The translations under genes were made by a program, and so were the position numbers. The notes beneath the pieces were generated by a model. It was not told where the DNA came from. It worked only from the letters and a program-made list of their open reading frames with translations, and did not search any database. Shown piece by piece: positions 13,301 through 26,343 of a stretch of DNA of 62,000 nt. Each line of letters opens with the position of its first letter. The stretch's first letter is position 1. Where the stretch lies: positions 15,957,598 through 16,019,597 of the forward strand of contig NC_135560.1 in assembly GCF_964340395.1 (NCBI RefSeq). The letters are read 5' to 3'. This stretch comes from Glandiceps talaboti. Lineage: Eukaryota; Hemichordata; Enteropneusta; Spengelidae.

Positions 13301-16300
13301 AATAATTCTGTCGTAAATTACAAAATTCGAAGACTACGGAGTGGATTTAAAAACGTTGTATATTTACATTAAAAATTTCAACGTATAAGTTGAAAAGTTG
13401 GCAAAGCATATCCTGCCTCCCTGTACCCTACAAAACTGGTGTACCCTACGAGACTGAATAAGTGTATGCAGTACGGCTTTATACAATACAATTGAGAGAG
13501 TTCAGTTGTTGTAAATCGTCCACTTTGTCCCCTAAGACAAAGAGTAACGTATAGTAGACATCCTTTGTTGTGAAAATGCTTACCACTTTTAATCTACTTT
13601 TCACGTTCCAAAGGTATGATTTTATTTTACTTCGCAACCAAAATGCTTTATATCTTTTCACCAGTATTTCATACACAATTTAGATGTAATATTTGAGTTT
13701 ATGTTATGTCATATATTTGTTTCCGAACAGTGTAATATGTCACGGTGCAGTATTTCGAAGGTTAACAAAGACATCTTTTGACAAACGAAATTTGCATCCA
13801 AAGGCATCAAATATTGAAATTTTCGACGTAGGATTTTAAAATGAGTATTATTTTGACGAAAAATGAAGTTAAACGGACATTATTGCCGTCCAAAATTAAT
13901 ATAAAATAAGACCAACATATTGGGTTCTTTGTATGTGTGCGCGTTAGTTCTGCTGGTACAGCCGGGGTGATCATTTTGGCAAACATTTTTCATTTGTATG
14001 ATTAATGCCTCAAATCTCAATGTCAAACAACTGTATGTTGTATTTTTTCCCTTTTTAAAAAAAAATCACAAGATGGTCGAATCTGGTTCTATGTTTGACC
14101 CAAACAAATAATTCGCTATAGTTAATCTGTTCAGATACTGTGAGTATCGCAGTGACTCAGCACACGCAGAGACAAAGGATTTCAGATTGGAATACAGGCG
14201 AACAATAGCCAAAGACAAAATCGATAAACTTAACTTGGATGTTATTTTATGTTCATTTTTCTATTCTTTTAGTTTGTTATATGATATGCAGGCAGTCAAA
14301 ACTGGTGACAACAATAACAAAAAATAATGACATTTTTCAGAATTATGGAATTTTGACCCAAAATAGAAAGCTTAAAAATTACCAAATTGAAGCGTGCGCT
14401 AATAGTGACACGCGAGGTTGATAATTGTGGATATTTTTTCCTCGACCTAAAACTGACGATCCAAGAAAAAAAAAGACTCGTCAAACAGGAGTTTGGATAT
14501 TCTTGACTGTATGGTTTAATGTGACCATTACTCTATCATATAAATCTATCGATTTGTATCCTAATCCGGGAACACCCATTACATCTCGCTTATATCATTA
14601 TTAACTGAGATCTCAGGCGATTTACTGGTTACTAGGTGTCTATACTCGTATAACTTGTATACGTTAGCAGGTGCAGATGCCATTTCAAAGAAAGATCTCC
14701 TAAATCCCTGCACAGTATGTTACCAATATTTAGCCCCTTTGTAACATAAAAAATCAACGGAAAATTTTACTTTATTTATTTATCTAACCATTTCTTTGCT
14801 GCTTTCTCAAATAGTTTATGTAAATCAACCAATTATTCGAAAGAAAAAATAAACATGAAAACAAAAAATAAACAAAGGATTAAAATGTACTCAGGAAAAT
14901 TGTTAGAAAACTACAATCGTATAACAACTAATTAAAACCAAAACTCGTTTTTTATATCTATGGTACATATTTAATCTCATGCTGTATACAGGGTCATTTC
15001 CCGAGCATGAAACTAGAATATGACATGTACATAATTCTGTAGTCTGTTATATATTTTAGATCTTTCAATATGTTCACATTGGTTTTATTACTCTGCATTG
15101 CCTGCTGTTATCAAAGATATTTCATTTCGTGAAACTGTGGAGGGAAAAACGTGATATATTACTTTGGTATATGGCTGAGCAAATGAGTTCAAATCTTACA
15201 CCTGTCATACAATATGAAATGTTTATTACAATAAACGCATGCGTTCAAGTAATCTTTCGGGTTTCTCGCAAAGCTAACAATAGTATTTATTGATTTTTTA
15301 AAATTATCTCCAGCCCTAATTCGAAAAATATTTCTTCTAGGTCTCTTTGATGTTATAATCTGGTTGTTTTGACAACTTGCATCACACTGGCATTAATATT
15401 TCGTAGGCATGTATTATGTATTGGAGTAGAGACAAATCTTCATTTCGTTCTGAGAGACAATTTCACGCAGACGACATGAAGGTTCCCGCCAAAAGTGCTA
15501 CCAAGGCCACTGCTATTGATAAGTAGTAGAATTTCATATTTTGTTCTGTTCATTTGCAAATATGTATGACTTTTTAACCTTAAATTCAAAATTAAAGGTC
15601 GCATGACCTTCCAGAATTTCAAATATGGGTCTTCGTTGTATAGTATTTTAAATGTTTTTGGCGCGATGATAGAGACATGTCTAATTCACCCAAACAGACC
15701 AAAAAGCTCAAAAGAAAGGGATTTCACGTTTCAATCAACGCAGAACACTGAACTTGTTTCATTTAAACATAAAAGATTCTAAATTTTCCAAACTCCTAAA
15801 ATTGGTGTAATAAACTACATTAAGTGTATAGCATTGGACAGAATTCCAAATCCGTGTTTACAGCGATGTAAAACAGGTGATGAAAAAAAAATGATAGCAA
15901 AAAGGAAATAAATACTTACCCGTTTCTAATCAAATAATAATCTCGTTTATTGTTGTTTTATTTTGATGTCACATTCTTGGATTTACATTTTGGTAGTTTA
16001 GGTATTCTCTAAAAAAAGACATTTTGAGATTCGGAATAAATTACATGGTAACAAACTCGAATATCATACAGTGTTCACTCTTTTATTTGAGTCGTTACAT
16101 GACGGGTTTGAAAAGGAAATTAAAGTATGCGTTCCCCGGGTTAGAAAGTCACATTTTCTAGCTCAAAACACAGACATCTTCTCTATTTAAATTTGTAAAC
16201 TATTGATTGAATTATAAGGCAAGGTTTTCATCACACAAGAATGCATCTGATTCAGAGGTGTCCTTTGCAACTCGTAGAGGGAGGAATTTGTGTTCATTCT

Positions 16301-17495
16301 TCCGTGTATACTTGGATATTAAAACTCAGTGAATCTACCAGGGAGATCTGTACTCAGTGGCAGTAACTATCACATTATAACGAAATCACAAACAATATGT
16401 TACATATCTGGCGTGAAAACTCTCTGCAAACGTCATGTTGAAACACTACTTGTCGAATGGAACTTTGTTGTTATAGATAAACGTTTCCAAACTCTCATCA
16501 ATTTGACACCCGACAAAGTATTGTCATGTCAAAGAGGGGGGGGGCTAACTTTATCAATTCTCCAAACATTCTTTCTTGGTTGCTTAACTTCTCCTGGATA
16601 AATAAATCTAACAGTTAACGCAAGCTGACTGTGTCTTCATCAGCAACAAAGAATATCCAACCAAAAATGTTTTATGGATTGAATACTGATGCGTATGAAG
16701 GATGACAAGTTTGGTTTGTTTTTTTCCAAAATCGTTTCTTTTTTCCTAATTGTTTCTGTCAGAGAATACGTACTGTTTCGTAGCCAGGGTTGAATGGAAG
16801 GCAAGTATTTGACCTTATAGTCCCACTCTAAGTGCATCGCCAACATAATGAAAACCATCGCTCACATTTGCCTACCACCCAAGTCGATTTCCCCATTTAA
16901 AATGGACATATATTGACTTAAATATAAAGCAAAAGGGGGAGTAATGTAAATTTCACATCCTAATCTACATTTCAGGAACATATCAAAAGTATAGTCGGAA
17001 CAGCAATATCTTCCATCCTTATAATTATAAGAAATTAACAAATAAATCGCAGTCAAAATCTAACGGATGCATCTGAAACATGTTAAATGTTCCATAATTA
17101 TGAGTTACGAGAGATGACTAATTTTCAAAAGTTAGAAAATCAATTTCCTGCGATCTTTCTAAAAAAAAAAGTTTAATTCATGCTCAGAAGTCCGTTCTTT
17201 CGATTGCATGCATGTATCAATTTCAGTCATCCATATGCAAATTTATAACTCGAATGAAACGGGATTATTTCCGTCCGATATTAAAGATTCAGACACCTGT
17301 GTGATCCTTCTGGTTAAAATGTCGGGTTTTTTTTACCCCGATTACGAATGTTTTAAATGTTCAGACTATGTATTCGCCTGAGGTACGACTTATTAGGATG
17401 AAATGGAAATATTGGAAGACATGTGGTCAGGACAACACCACTACTTGTCAGTTTCACAACGATCACATCAATCACGTGTATTAATATTATAATTA
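10351..17495. other. Non-coding AT-rich DNA
   Basis: No recognisable gene, RNA or mobile element. Open frames up to about 100 codons (for example 10397-10705 and 10809-11105, plus) lack recognisable motifs and have no supporting splice or repeat context. Near 12306 a CG-rich snippet is followed by GGCGGGAAAA, an E2F-like word, in isolation. A G-run of about nine bases lies at about 16535. Confidence 0.5.
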
Positions 17496-17722
17496 GTACT
17501 CAGAGCAGAAACAGTTGTTGTTCATTTCGTACTCAGTGCAGAAACAATTTGATGTACATTTCAAGTCTACCGACCTGAAATTTACAATTTATTTTGGATG
17601 ATCACGGATTAGAAAGAAATATCAAATATCATAGTTGTATCATTTATATGCGGAAGTAGTTCATTTCAAGTGCACCAGACTACGGACCTAAAACTTACAA
17701 TTAATTTACATCATCAAAGGTC
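17496..17722. repeat. Imperfect local duplications
   Basis: Two nested duplications are visible. A ~33-base unit beginning GTACTCAG is repeated in tandem at 17496 and 17529. A ~55-base segment beginning CATTTCAAGT and continuing through GACCT.AAA.TTACAATT is repeated at 17557 and 17662. Both are diverged, so the duplications are old. Confidence 0.6.
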
Positions 17723-20523
17723 GAAGAGAACACCGGGAAGTTTAAACTTTTATGTGTAGATTTTTTCAACAATTAAAATACTTTATTCGTCCTATATCGT
17801 TTACATGTATCATTTTTACATGTCCATTACATTGTATACCCTACTTTAAGATTGGTGAAAAGTTTTGTTGGAGTTGTTCCTCCTTTGTTTAACGTTTGTT
17901 CAAATGAAGACAATTTTTAATAAATTCTGGTTGGATAAATAATAACAACACTGACGATGCTATACATCATTATGAATTATCTATATTCTAATAGAAGCGA
18001 TGCACCAAAGCAGTTTCATGTTCTAATGTTCTTATATTTTTCTCTCTCCCCCCCCCCCTTTTTTTTTCCTTTTTTAATTTTCGAGAAATACTTAGCTACA
18101 GACCACGGATAAGCCTCATTCATGGAAAGTCTGTATCATCACAAAGCTAGTCTACTTTCCCTACCAAAAAAATGACAAATGTTCGCTTTTCAAAACTTCT
18201 CAATGTGAGATCCTGGCCTTCGTGCTAAATATAGAATACCAGGAAAGTATATCTTTTGTTGTTGATGTCAGCGTATACGGCATAATGCACAATAAATAAC
18301 CATATTTATAGACATCTAATACCATTAACTTTACTGGAAACATCTATACCGTCATTTCTACGACATTTGTCCAGACAACTTGAGTGTTTGAAAAGTGTTG
18401 GTTGTATTACTGGCGTCAATTCTTTCGTTTACCCGGCAAAGAACTAAAGAAATACATTTCTGATGTTAGATATGTAAATTTCAAATTAAAGGATTACACT
18501 TCAGGGTAGCGTCAGTACAGATATCGATAACTCTCCATGTATGTTATCAGACTCCAGAGCATTCATGAAATGTACACCTTTAATTATCATATCAAAAATC
18601 ATACATGGCATTCTTCTCCGAAAAAAAAAAGAAGAAGATGAAAATAATAAAGAATAACAGCAGTTTTATTACAGCCTTCAGCAAATTTTGAACATCGAAC
18701 AGAATTATTTTGTCACTTAAAATTAAAATTGGAATACATAAACAAAATGTCCTGAGTCCATTAAATTGTCCCTGTTTATGATGGTGAAATTTACGACGAG
18801 CTGCATTATTAATTTCGAAAACCATTCGCATGTCAGATTTTTTCACACGGTTCGACGCCGTAACTAAGAGAGTTTGTTCTTCGCAAAAGCCGTTTGCATA
18901 ATATTGATGCTTTATTTTATGACTCATATCTGAGTATATATATAATATCTTATTGCAAAGTCTACCATTTTATTACAAAAATAAATCCCGTGCTTGCTCA
19001 ACGACTGTTTAACTTGTGAATTGCTTTTATAGGTATTTCTGGACGAATTAACCGAATGTATGTGTTTATGTCATTCTTTTTACAACCAACAAGGCGAGTT
19101 ATTTTATGGTCGCCAATTTTAATATTTTACTGCGGGATCAGATTATAATATTTCGTACGCTTGGCCAAGGTGCACGTGGGTCTGCCTCTCTTAAAGTAAT
19201 AAAAATTGAATAACGTTCTGGTTGTCGTCACAGTCAAGGTAAAAATGCACCCAGGGAATAATAACACAATGCTGTTTTTTTGGGGTTCATTATGAGGATA
19301 CTAATTCTAATGGTATGACATGAGAGTTGAAACACCATCTCAAACTAATGTTACAGTATTCAAAAAAAATCATTGAGAGCTAATTTTTTGTACTCTACAT
19401 GCTTGCTATCGTGTAACTTTTGTAGGAGCTGTAGACAATGGTAAGATAAAGTTTTAACCTATTGGCAGTAATGTGACATCTCACCAATGTAATTGATTAT
19501 ATTTCGGGGGATTTCTAACCTCATCTTATGCGGAAATTTACATGCGCATTGAAAAGTACGGATGTTACATATTTCAGCTGAAACGGACAACACCGCACCG
19601 CACAAAGTGTAGACAACACCTGCAGCCATGCAAGAGTCCACAAACCGGGATAATCCTCAATAAGTTTCCGATCTACGGACGCCTCTTAAAAAACAACGAG
19701 AAAACAAATAAAGAAGCGATGCAAGTGAAAAATCGTTTGCCGTAAAATAGAGGCCTCGAAGTGCGAAAATTCATCAAAGTTACTGCTAAAGTATCAGGAA
19801 GTGCTAGAGGGATTGTGATCGATGGTCTCACCCAATGTGCTAACTACTCGTCATTTGACGGATAGCGAAATCAAAACAGACAGTTAAAGTATATACTAAG
19901 CCCCACACCTGTCATTTAAGGACCAAATAAACGCACAACTAACGTCGATGAAACTCACCCGTGCTGACTAGTTCTCCAACTACATGAATATTACACAACC
20001 AAGTCGGCTTCCCTGTGAAACTTGACTCATCAGACTGAACGGAATTATATTAAGTTAGCAACGAGTAGAAATAAATTGTCAGTAACGACTTCGGCGTCAT
20101 CGCAGGTTTATAATATTAAACGAAAAATATATCATATAATTCTAGCTGAAGATGTTTTAATTATCGCAAATTGCTACAAAATGAATCAATTCAAGAGAGC
20201 AACAGTGCTTGCAATCACTTCTTTTACTGAGAAAACTCTTTCAATTATCCCAAAAATACAATATTCAAAAGACGATTATTCGGAGTCATGTTTAATGTTT
20301 TAGTAATAGATAACACGCTATTGTTGTGTCCGATGAAATTGTGTCAAAATGTTCACCTCTGCAGTCATAACATGAGTCAAAGATTGTATTGAAATTAATT
20401 CGCCACGCCACTGACTTGTCCACCCATCAATCAAATTCCAATTACCTACAGGGGTCATGTCAGGAGACGAGGTCATTGTTGGTTGAAATATTCATATTCT
20501 GAAGGCAAAGTATTTGTTAACAG

Positions 20524-20525
<2 letters not shown>
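17723..20525. other. Non-coding AT-rich DNA
   Basis: No gene recognised. A C11 run followed by a T-rich tract lies at 18048-18076. Frames at 18592-18927 (minus) and 20022-20303 (plus) are open but featureless. Confidence 0.5.
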
Positions 20526-20591
<66 letters not shown>

Positions 20592-20675
20592 GTATGTATG
20601 TATGTATGTATGTATGTGTGTCTGTATCTGTGTCTGTGTGCGTCTCTGTCTGTGTGTCTGTCTGTCTGTATGCCT
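20526..20675. repeat. (AT)n-(TATG)n-(TCTG)n compound microsatellite
   Basis: About 32 AT dinucleotides (to 20589) pass into TATG units and then TCTG/TGTG variants. The perfect AT tract can form cruciform DNA. Confidence 0.95.
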
Positions 20676-20724
20676 GTAAAAATACATATATTTATCTATT
20701 TATCTTAATTTAGTTTTATTTATC

Positions 20725-20728
<4 letters not shown>

Positions 20729-20778
<50 letters not shown>

Positions 20779-20779
20779 A
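20729..20779. repeat. (AT)n-(GT)n microsatellite
   Basis: An AT block of about 15 units is followed directly by about 10 GT units. Confidence 0.95.
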
Positions 20780-20949
20780 TTCATATATCTATTTATTGAT
20801 ATAATAGAGTATGTTTGTATTTGTAGATAAACACAAATGAAATCAGGATAGTCTCAACAAAACTCAACTCAAATATTTTATATACATATGTGTGTGTCCG
20901 TATTACATACATATGTATTTATCTATTTATTTTATTTGGTGTTTTTTTT

Positions 20950-20951
<2 letters not shown>

Positions 20952-20996
<45 letters not shown>

Positions 20997-21001
20997 GGGG
21001 G
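20952..21001. repeat. (AT)n tract ending in a G-run
   Basis: About 21 AT units end in a run of eight Gs. This is the third AT tract within 450 bases, so the segment 20.5-21.0 kb is a local AT-repeat cluster. Confidence 0.9.
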
Positions 21002-23479
21002 TCTGTGTCCCTGTGCGCCTGTGCGCGTGTATGTATTTGTGCTTGTGTGCTGGGGTGTCGGATCATATAGGCCTTCAGTTTTGAATTATTTTTAAAACGC
21101 GATAGAAATTTATGAGACTTTGGACGAGTCTCATTTTCAGAAAAATAAAATACTTACAGAAAGACATCGCTAATTTTTTTAACCATAAATTGGAATATAA
21201 ATGTAAATGGGAGTACCGGTCCAGGAGTTCAGAAAACACCGTGGACAAAAAAATTAGCAAAGTTTACAATTGAAATAGATGTGAGACTCTGCCTTTCTTT
21301 ACAATCGCAACTCTAGACGAGAACTCCTAACAGCGGCTCTCTTTCGCTATTCGGTTCCAATGCCGGAACTTGTGAAAGACGAAACAGTGCCTAATAGGAG
21401 AAAGGGTGAGACACGTTTACCTGATTGGATAGAAAATTTAAATATTTGCAACCCCCAATTCAGAACTGCATTAAGATACTAAACGTTGAGACATGAAACC
21501 AGCCGAAATGACTTTTTGTAAATAAAACAGATGAGCGAAGGAGAAAGAACACCACTTCAATAGATTCTTTCCGACAGCGTGAAAGGTTCAAACACATTCC
21601 GACAGTCGGCAGACGATGGGGGTAAATAAAATAGATGAAAGCAGAAACCAGGTATGTCATGTGACGGATTCAACACTTTCCAAGTGCACTTTGCTATTCT
21701 AAGAAGCTGCTCAACAGCCCTGTAAAATTGCATTTCAACACTTGATGTGATAGAAAAGGTAAAAACTCCAGAAGGGGTTAGTTTCAATGATAGGACAAAG
21801 CATAGTGTTAGGAATATTTCAGAAGGATCTTTTTACTTGAAATGTGATGGGAATGGAGATTCTTTTGCACACTTGAGTTAGTGGTGTGGTGATGGGAGGT
21901 CAGTTCGTAAAATCCATAGATAATGTGTGTTCGTTGTAGTGCTAACATGGTTTTACACTCCCAGGGCTGAGGTCATTGATCAGTTTGCTGGCATCATTCG
22001 TCATTGCCATCGCCTGGGCGAATCACAAAGGAAACCATACTCCAATTAGAATACACTATCTCAAATATGAATCCAAAATTAGGGTTATTCAAATTCTAAT
22101 TTCACACTTGTCATGTCCATTTCATTAAGCATGTCACACAGAGGGGAATCTGTCAAACCTGAAAAATTATACCCTCTATAAAAATGGCTGAAGGCTTGAA
22201 TTTTTAACTTGAGAGGTGGCGGTGGGCCACACGAGGTACTCACGACGTGTTTTAGGCTTGACACATAATATGTGTTAATCTAGCACTTTGTGAAAAGACT
22301 TCAAATTTTCTATGTCTTGTTTTCTTTCCACCAATAAAACATTGACTTTCATTTGGTTACTTGTTTCTCTAACCACACGAATTATTCACCTGTAAAACAA
22401 TTTAAGAAATGAATAATAAATTGTTATAAATATCATATTCAGATATGTATATTGATTTTTTTTTCATTAACGAGATTATGTTTATGTTTACACGGCATAA
22501 ACTACTTCGCTGATTTATTGGAAGAGTTTTTGTCTGAGGTGACAAAGGCGTGATGGACAAATAAACTAGAGAGATGACTTTGTTCACTCTTAGACACGAT
22601 TTCATAAAAAATTTATCAATCACTTTTCGTCGTCTGCATAATAATTCTCTCAATCTGTCATACTGTGTTGTTTAGTAAGTTTGCAGTGTGGTTCAAGCCC
22701 TCGAGCCAATGTATATTTGATGTGATGTGAAAATGAGACCAATTTTATTCTCGTGTCAAATTCATTGACTTCAGACAGGCCACAGTGTTTCACAACGCTA
22801 AATCCCTTAGTCCTTAATGTGTACATACATGTACATTCATTTTAAACCCGTCTCCATCCCCGAAAAAAAAATTGACTTTTTTTGTCAAAATTACAAATTT
22901 TCAACACATCATGAACTTACCTTGCTGTTGTACACCCACATGGTTTTAATCAATATAATCGTAAGATTTAGAAATTATTACTTTTTGAAAATTAAAAAAT
23001 AAAATAAAATAACACATACGTGATGTTGACCTATAAAACCACCATTTGTTATATTACAAGCTGTGATGACCGAAGGCCTTATCGTCACGTTCATCGCTAT
23101 TATTCCTCATTTGTTGTTGGAACGTGTCACCGTCTGTATTGGCCATTTAATCATTTAACACACAGTTTGTTTTCAGTATGACAGTCTCGATATGATAAGA
23201 AGTTATTGAGAAGACTTCGGTCGAGGGTTGTATATTTTGATGTCACAGTTAAACGAGTCCAAACTTAGCCTTCTGGGAATATGTTATGTTTTTTTTTGAG
23301 GTCTCACTAATCTGTCTTGTCATTGTACATACATACTGGTAATTTATCAACACTTGAACTATGTGGCTGTTCCTCGTCGCACAAACCTAACACACACACT
23401 GTATAAATATCACATTAGTAAAAGTTACTCTGTATAGATAGCTGTTGAACGTTGTATCGCGTATGGTTTGTTGTCTTTA
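21002..23479. other. Non-coding DNA
   Basis: No gene recognised on either strand. Minus-strand frames at 21460-21787 and 22402-22653 show no domain. At about 22692 a GGTTCAAGCCC word resembles a pol III B box, but no A box or tRNA fold accompanies it. Confidence 0.5.
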
Positions 23480-23810
23480 GGTCTTCAAACTTTACCTTTT
23501 TTACTATTAAAGCCGTGTCACCTGAAACAGAAAGTCTGCTCCCTTGACCAAAAAAAATCACTAACATTACCAAATTTCACCGTCTGCTGCGACCAAAAAT
23601 GTGACAAACATTGTAACATTGTATCTTTCTCGACAAAACTCTTACTAACACTGTTTCATTTCACCCTCTATCTCAACAAAAAAAATCTTGCGAATAATGC
23701 TACATGTTATCGTTTTTCGCTACAATGTTACATTTCACTGTCTTTGTGGACAAAAAAGCTTATGAACATTGCTACATTTTCTTTCCCCATATGTTACCAA
23801 TACTTAGCAG
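23480..23810 (+). repeat. ~45-bp minisatellite, forward arm
   Basis: Diverged tandem units share the core AACATTGCTACATTTCA, then a TGTCT-like block, then CAACAAAAATCTTACT. Unit starts fall near 23563, 23607, 23647, 23693, 23723 (short unit) and 23765, giving mostly 40-46 base spacing. A 127-residue plus frame (23468-23851) is simply this array read through and is not called as a gene. The same family recurs inverted just downstream and again at 60.7-61.1 kb. Confidence 0.7.
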
Positions 23811-23829
23811 ACTATAAATTGTACAAGGT

Positions 23830-24012
23830 TCAGCGACGATGTGTAATTTAAAGACAATGATGTTAAGAAATTATTGTCAAGCGACGATGAAATGCAACTG
23901 AGATACTAATGAGATTTTTGTTGAGCCAGACAATGAAATATAGCTATCTTCATAATGAACATTTTGGCGAGGAAGACTATGAACTATAGTAATGTATCAA
24001 TAAGACTTTTGT
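23830..24012 (-). repeat. ~45-bp minisatellite, inverted arm
   Basis: Read on the minus strand, this stretch gives GCTATATTTCATTGTCTGG followed by CTCAACAAAAATCTCATTAG and further degenerate units. That matches the forward consensus at 23.5-23.8 kb and 60.7 kb. The two arms face each other across about 20-60 bases and make a large imperfect inverted repeat. Confidence 0.6.
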
Positions 24013-24534
24013 CACGCCATATGATGGTCTTTTTCACGTGACATCTTGTTAGTATATTTCATCTTGTCGTACTACTTTTCCTACTATCCTTTGTTCTATC
24101 TTATAGTTTGTTATCTTCTTTTTGTGTTCCTGCAACACTTCCAGTTGTGTGTTAGGCTGTGTTTGTACTCGCAGTATTGTACTTACTTACTGGAGCATAA
24201 TGAGTAACTACTTGCAATTAAATGAACTCAAACCTGGTATCAGGATATAAATTTATAAACAATCCGATGACGTAATTTATCATACGTATCAAAAAAAGTT
24301 CAAGAAATCCCTACTATGCAAGCAAATGTATTAACAACACCAGAAGACAATCGCAATGTTATAGAAATCATGCATCGACATTTAAAAAAAAAATTAAAAT
24401 AGTTTAATCAAGGTTATTATGTAACTATTTTCACTTGAGTAAAAAACGTACAAAATTTAGCCTATGCCACTTTCATTTGCTTTATAATGTAGAAATTGAG
24501 TTGCACTTTTCTGTAACGTTACTTTGTGATGTGC
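24013..24534. other. Non-coding spacer
   Basis: No gene is seen between the minisatellite and the pentamer array. One phrase near 24040-24070 (CTTGTTAGTATATTTCATCTTGTC) may be a further degenerate minisatellite unit. Confidence 0.4.
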
Positions 24535-25195
24535 TACTCTGTGTTGTGCTGTCCTATATTTTGTTGTGCTATCCTATGTTGAGTTGTGTTGTGTTGTGTT
24601 GTGTTGTGTTGTGTTGTGTTGTGTTGTGTTGTGTTGTGTTGTTTTGTTTTGCATTGGGTTGTGCTGCTGTGTTGCATTATTTTATACTGTGTTGTGCTGC
24701 CATGTTGTGTTGTGTTGTGTTGTGTTGCGTTGTGTTGTGTTGTGCTGTCCTGTGTTGTGTTATGCTGTGTTGTGTTGTGTTGTGTTATGTTATGTTATGT
24801 TATGTTATGTTGTGTTGTGTTGTGCTGTCCTGTGTTGTGTTATGCTGTGTTGTGTTGCGTTGTGTTATGCTGTGTTATGTTGTGTTGTGTTGTGTTGTGT
24901 TATGTTATGTTATATTATGTTATGTTGTGTTGTGTTGTGTTATGTTGTGTTGTGTTGTATTGTATTGCACTGTCCTGTGTTGTGTTATGCAGTGTTGTGT
25001 TGTTGCATTGTGTTATGTTATGTTGTGTTGTGTTGTGTTGTGTTGTGTTGTGTTGTGTTGTGTTGCGCTGCTGTGCTGTGTTGTGCTGTGCTGTGCTGTG
25101 CTGTGCTGTCCTGTTTTGCGTTATCATGTGCTGTGATATCCGGCGGTATGCTGTCCTGTGGTGTTGTGTTATGTAACTATTTCTACTGTGTTGTG
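24535..25195. repeat. (TGTTG)n pentamer array
   Basis: About 650 bases are built from TGTTG with TGCTG, TATGT and TGTCC variants, so the array is old enough to have diverged and partly re-expanded (blocks of TTATG at 24784-24810 and 24900-24925). Because the unit is not a multiple of three, all plus frames stay open and give Cys/Val/Leu-rich ORFs up to 273 codons. These are artefacts. Confidence 0.95.
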
Positions 25196-25956
25196 CTCTA
25201 TTGTGTTCTATCAGATTGCAACAATATATACATTTACAATTGTCCATACTCTGTAAAGATGTCAGTTATCCAAATGGTAAAAATGACATTTTATTTAGTT
25301 GCTTGTAATCAGTTTCTTGTTATTACAATCATTGTGGAATTTCTTTTTAAAACTCCTAAAACATACATTTTACTTACATCAGCATAATTTTTGTGAAATC
25401 TTTCTCTTTGTGGACAGGTTGATATCCATAACGTTGTGTTTAATTTGATTAATAAATCTATCTTTAGTTTATTTTTCCAGATCAGGGTTAGTATTTGAGT
25501 CTTGATATCATTGCTACTAAAGGAGTGACTAATTGATCGATAAACAGATGATGTGGTTATATTTCTGTTCCTTATCTGTGTGCAATATGAATGTATATGG
25601 GAGCTTGCATGCGTGTGTGTGTGTGTATGTATGCATAATTCAGTGTATTACAGTATTTATCCCTACACTATCAATTTGAATTTGTCACTACACATTACAA
25701 ATCGTTAAAATAAATATCACCATGGACTATAATGTAAACAAAAGAAACAGTCACAGCGAAAAGTAGGACAGCTCACTAAAATCCACACTACAGTGGAAAT
25801 AAAAGAAAGCTTGCACCAACTTGACATACAAATAGGGCATCTAAATTCTGGTGATAAAACGTGGTTCTGACTAGCTAAAAGTGGGCGTGGACAGCTGTCT
25901 ATGTGATATCCCTATTATTTTAGAACAAATTGAAACAAATTGAAATGAATAGCTTG
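25196..25956. other. Non-coding DNA
   Basis: No gene recognised. A short (GT)n tract lies at about 25613-25626. Confidence 0.5.
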
Positions 25957-26101
25957 TGTTTGTTTGTTTGTTTGTTTGCATGTTTGTTTGTTTGTTTGTT
26001 TGTTTGCATGTTGTATGTATGTATGTATGTATGTTTGTTTGCATGTTTGTTTGTTTGTTTGTTTGTTTGTTTGTTTGTATGTATGTATGTATGTATGTAT
26101 G

Positions 26102-26135
<34 letters not shown>

Positions 26136-26343
26136 TGTATGTATGTATGTATGTATATGTGTGTCTGTCTGTGTGTCTGTGTGTATGTGCCTGTGTCTGT
26201 ATCTGTGCCTGTGCCTGTGTCTGTGTCTGTGTCTGTGTCTGTGCCTGTGTCTGTGTCTGTGTCCGTGTCTGTGCCTGTGCCTGTGCCTGTGACTGTGTCT
26301 GTGTCTGTGTCTGTGTCTGTGTTTGTGTCTGTGCCTGTGTCTA
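25957..26343. repeat. Compound microsatellite (TTTG)n-(TATG)n-(TGTC)n
   Basis: TTTG units with TTTGCATG punctuation (25957-26080) pass into (TATG)n (26080-26158). A long block of TGTCTG and TGCCTG hexamers follows to 26343. The minus strand of the last block reads as Thr-Asp/Thr-Gly dipeptides, and the plus strand as Cys/Val/Leu/Pro. Neither is credible as protein. Confidence 0.95.

Noticed and set aside
18845-18860. GGTTCGACGCC, resembling a pol III B box
   Set aside because: No A box at the right distance and no cloverleaf could be built.
23468-23851. 127-codon ORF that could pass for a small membrane protein
   Set aside because: It spans exactly the 45-bp minisatellite, and the same phrases recur as tandem units.
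24435-25387. Overlapping 196-273-codon Cys/Val/Leu ORFs, the second longest on the plus strand
   Set aside because: A five-base repeat reads the same way in every frame; non-repetitive ends carry no domain.
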